From Asterias amurensis (taxonomy: Eukaryota > Echinodermata > Asteroidea > Forcipulatida > Asteriidae): 64,000 nucleotides of DNA. Within the stretch, counting starts at the first letter, position 1, and the number at the start of each line of letters is the position of its first letter. Both the position numbers and the translations under genes were made by a program. The stretch is taken from NCBI RefSeq assembly GCF_032118995.1, contig NC_092654.1, forward strand, positions 1,054,001 through 1,118,000, written 5' to 3'. A model generated the notes under the pieces. It saw nothing but the letters and a program-made list of their open reading frames with translations, was not told the DNA's origin and made no database searches. This document shows positions 60,531 through 64,000 of this stretch, in pieces.

Positions 60531-63105
60531 TTTATTATTTTTTTTCCCTCTTCTATTGAATGCCCCAGATGTTGTGTGTGTGTATGTATAATTTTTCCTC
60601 CCCCTCTGGTATACAAGGGCATTGGTTTTATAGGCTGTTTGTTTTGAGGGAGTTGGATTTCTTGTGGTTGTCCGTTGCTGCTGGGGTTCGAGAGACACTT
60701 CGTCCAAGGACAGGGGGGTAGAGGACCAGACTTGAAGGTGCTTGACACACGTAAGCCCTGCTGGCTGACAAAAGACAACTTGGCCCAATTTCTACTCTCA
60801 CTGGTACCCCTGATTTTATGGCCTTGTTACTCGTCTTTGAAATTAAACAAAATCTACTTAGGGTTGAACTTTTTTAATTAAAGTGCAGTGCACAAAACTG
60901 TGTACATTGGAAACTGTTAATTTCAAGAGGTCATGAGAAAACAAAGAAATTCTAACATACTTTTGTACAGAAGCTTATCAACAACATTAGTTCTTGTATT
61001 TTTTCATGCAGGAAACTCCTTTGATTTTTTTTTTTCATATGTGACAATTTGATAGCAACTTGGCAGATGTCGAGCCCAATTGGCATCAATCCATTAAGAT
61101 CAATTGAAATACTTGCATTCTGACCCTCTTCTGCATTTGTCTTGATCTTAACTACGAGCTGAAAGATAACTTTCCACGTTGCCGTTGCTGAAATAGCGTC
61201 TGATTTACAGTTAGTGTATCGCATGTTGTCTGACGCCCTTTGGCCAAATGTCAAGAAGTTTGATACAACCGGTTTCTAGGCCAAGCGCATCCCTTAAAAT
61301 TGTCATGAACGAGACCCGACGCCCTCGCTCCAGCTAAATCACAAGGAAGTAGGTTAAATTTACAGTATGATGTCATGGCAGCTCCTGACCCCCATAAAAG
61401 TAGTGGAGCTGACTCTATTAGAGAAAAAAAAACCAGGAAAGTGAGAAAAGTTCCAAATAAACCTGCAGCTTGAAGAATCAGGCCGTAGCTTGGATCTCAT
61501 GAATGATTGAGTTAAAAGCAATATTTTTTTGAACCTTTTTCATGTCGCATTTCTGTCATTTGTTAGCTACAATATTGCATTAATATAACCCTTGTAAAAG
61601 AAGTGCCTCACAATAACAACTACCAAATCTAGGCAGTAAAAATACTTGATTTGTTTTGTTTTGAAAAGTCAGTCAGTAAAAGTGTACTGAGGACGACTAT
61701 CCAGGTACTTTAAAAAAACAGACTAAACTTTAACTAAAAGGTAAGTTAAAAAGTAAGAAGAAGACGGAAGCTAAATGTATAAAAAAAAAATGAAAAAGTA
61801 TTGAAAAAGACGATAAATACTGCAGGTACAAGGGAACAAAGGGATTTTTTTTCTTTTTTCCCAGATTTTTTTTTCACTGGCCATTATAAACATTTGTAGC
61901 TGTTCTGGTGGTGCATACAGAGGTAATTGTTATTTCACGACAATGCCTGAAAATGAGCTAATTAGCATTGTAGAGAGTAATAGAAAGATCGGTTTAGGGA
62001 GCCCAGCCCAAGCCACGCTCGCCCTTAACTTTTGGAAGATGCTACTCTTTTTTAAAGTTCAATGTTGGCATCTCTGACTTTGTCTATTTTCCCATCAATT
62101 TCAAATGATTTCAAATGTTATAACTTCGAGTATGAGTAGCAAAGTTCTGAAAAAAAATAATGTACTGTAGTTCTAAAAGAAGAAAAGTTGTAGGTCTTTG
62201 GTTCAAGATCATCAACATTAACAGATGAGTGGGACTAAGACCACAGGGCTCGATAACCAAGACTCCTATAAGACTTGAGATCTGTATGTAATTGGGTAGG
62301 AAGAAGAGCAGTTGGGTGTAGGTTCAAAGTAAATCACCATATAGTCCATCATTTGACATCTAAGGGACCACTGGTTTAGAGGAAGCTATGAGAAGAACCA
62401 ATTCCTGAGAGCAATTATTGATACTCAAGACATAGCTTGGGAAATGAGTGGAGAGCAATTATTTATACTCAAGACAAAGCCGGGGAAATGAGTGGAATAT
62501 GTTGTGGGGGACTCCAGGCTATGAATGCACCTTCCCTTCCACTCTTTCCAACAGGTCTGAGCGGATCACAAGAGTGTCACAATCATCGCTTTTATACATG
62601 TATCTTGAACTCTAGTATTCCCAAGTCTGTAGAGCTTTTATTCACATGATTTTTGTCTTCATTTGTCAGTTGATCGGTCCATTCTCTCCTTCCCGCACTC
62701 TCTTCAATAGCCCAATCCCCTCGAGGTGTCCAGGGGGAAAATTTACGTCCTGGTAAAGGCGCACACCCGAACTGCGATGAAAGACTGTTGTTTTATTTTG
62801 TCACACGATCCGGTGCGAACTCATTACAAGGGGTCAACGAACCCTATCACTTGACAAAACTAAGTCTTGGTGAATCTAGCTCATGATCCAGGGTCGTGAC
62901 CCCTACCATAATGTTCCCCTGTTCAAGTGAGTGTGTACGTGTTTGCTGGGGTTGAGAGAATGTTCTGAGAAATCTATGTCGGGGTTACATCCAAGACAGC
63001 ATAGGGAGACGCCCGTACTACTATAATCTGTCTTTCCTTACTGAGATGGGACATTTGTTACTCTTTGTGTTCAATTGCTCTTAGGACCAAAGAGACCTGG
63101 AATAT

Positions 63106-63400
63106 TTTAAAGGCAGTGGACACAGTTTATTATTACTCAAAATATATGTTAGCATCAAAACTTACTTGGTAAGGAACAATGAGGACTTGATAGTATAACC
63201 CATGGTATAACATATTGTGAGAAACGACTCCCTCTGAAGTAACTAAAGTTTTTGAGAAAGAGGTAATTTTCTCACTAAAATAGTTGAATATGAGAAAGAC
63301 CTCAGTCCGGAAACCTTTCTATTTTATGCATTTATGGTGGGATACACCAAGTGAGAATACTGGTCTTTTACAATTACCAAACATGTCTAGTGTATTTAAA
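63106..63400. repeat. dispersed repeat, TTGTGAGAAACGGCTCCC family, copy B
   Basis: It opens TTTAAAGGCAGTGGACACAG and closes with the roughly inverted AATTACCAAACATGTCTAGT..TTTAAAG. Inside are AACTTACTTGGTAAGGAACA, ATTGTGAGAAACGACTCCCT and GGGATACACCAAGTGAGAA. It keeps both ends but has lost much of its middle. Confidence 0.75.
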
Positions 63401-64000
63401 GCAAGACTGTTCTCTGTCTTACATAAAGTACCAGACTTGGCTAACTTTTTTAACATCTGTGGTTGGTCACAAGTTCAGTAGCTGTTGTTTGTAGTGGATT
63501 ATGCTAATTACCTTGGATTAGAAGACTTGGTCTTGGGGAGAAAAGGAATTTCAAAAAGTTTTGCTCTCCAAGAATGGCTTTGAAGAATGCTTTCTTGTGG
63601 GTGAAAACAACATCACACATAGGACAAACAATAACTCTGTTAGTTGTTGGTACTTTGGAGTGCAGCAAGCGATTCCAACTGGTAGAACTTAAAACTCTGA
63701 TGTTGCTGTTACATATTACGACAAGATCAAAGAGCAAGGGCAACTTTCTACGTCCACGTCACTCATTTTCTACATCCACGTCACTTACGTCCACGTCACT
63801 TCAGAATGCACGCTTGCAATAATCATAACAAAGGTTCTTTTGTTCTTTTCTGAGGTCATTGCTTAGGTCAACAATGTCCAGTAACATCAAACAACTGAAA
63901 GGAAACCATGTTTATGACCATACATAGAAAGAGCGCATTACAATACTGAATGACACACCTCAATGAAAAATAGGTTAACCAGCTAAAAACAAAACGTTTT

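Larger units (their letters stand above)
51678..64000. other. gene-free right-hand region
   Basis: No exon of a known protein family was found on either strand; the open frames are short, lack family motifs and have no in-frame splice partners. The region contains a SINE (54674-54790), two copies of another dispersed repeat (55559-55841, 63106-63400), a diverged repeat (59205-59345), G-rich and C-rich runs, a (GA)n run (60287-60311), and GC-richer blocks near 57180-57560, 60420-60530 and 62690-62950. Confidence 0.5.

Noticed and set aside
1-64000. Virus-derived or LTR elements
   Set aside because: I looked for protease, reverse transcriptase, integrase, capsid or envelope-like frames and for long terminal repeats. 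None was seen; only SINE, LINE-tail and small foldback elements are supported.

Overview
This is an intron-rich, AT-rich animal nuclear sequence. Long UTRs, tRNA-derived SINEs, many small foldback (MITE-like) elements and five well-conserved multi-exon genes point to a marine deuterostome invertebrate. I favour an echinoderm of sea-star or sea-cucumber type, from the general look of the repeats and from memory only. The five gene models were built by hand from splice sites; every exon junction keeps frame.

Layout. 1-2698: gene-free 3' flank. 2699-6704 (-): CWC25, a spliceosome step-1 factor, 9 coding exons, 543 aa. 6705-8073: shared head-to-head promoter region. 8074-9261 (+): DAP1-like protein, 3 exons, 100 aa. 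9262-13575: gene-free, with foldback elements. 13590-18970 (+): OLA1 (Obg-like ATPase 1), 12 coding exons including a 16-nt microexon, 396 aa. 18971-23061: OLA1 3' flank and the GC-rich upstream region of the next gene. 23062-28321 (+): a glutamine-rich Sp1/2/3/4-class transcription factor, 6 coding exons, 775 aa. 28322-31483: its long 3' region, with a near-perfect 49-bp-arm hairpin. 32276-38328 (+): the most unusual gene in the window. It encodes a 573-aa protein with an N-terminal BPTF-like PHD finger followed by two successive Sp-type DNA-binding modules, each a buttonhead-type cysteine box plus four C2H2 fingers. 38329-43469: gene-free. 43470-48801 (-): PRIM1, the DNA primase small subunit, 12 coding exons, 430 aa, including what looks like a U12-type AT-AC intron. 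48802-64000: no gene recognised. This last stretch holds nested MITEs, a SINE, a patterned octamer-like array and a few GC-richer blocks that may be regulatory.

How the parts relate. The Sp gene and the PHD/double-Sp gene lie head-to-tail and share intron phases across their zinc-finger exons. This fits tandem duplication of an Sp gene, followed by internal doubling of the finger cassette and capture of a PHD finger. In human, OLA1 lies beside SP3, PRIM1 is on the same arm as SP1, and CWC25 is on the same arm as SP2/SP6. The window therefore looks like a pre-duplication version of part of the HOX/SP paralogon. No virus-derived element was recognised; the only retroelement traces are SINE copies and one short LINE tail.
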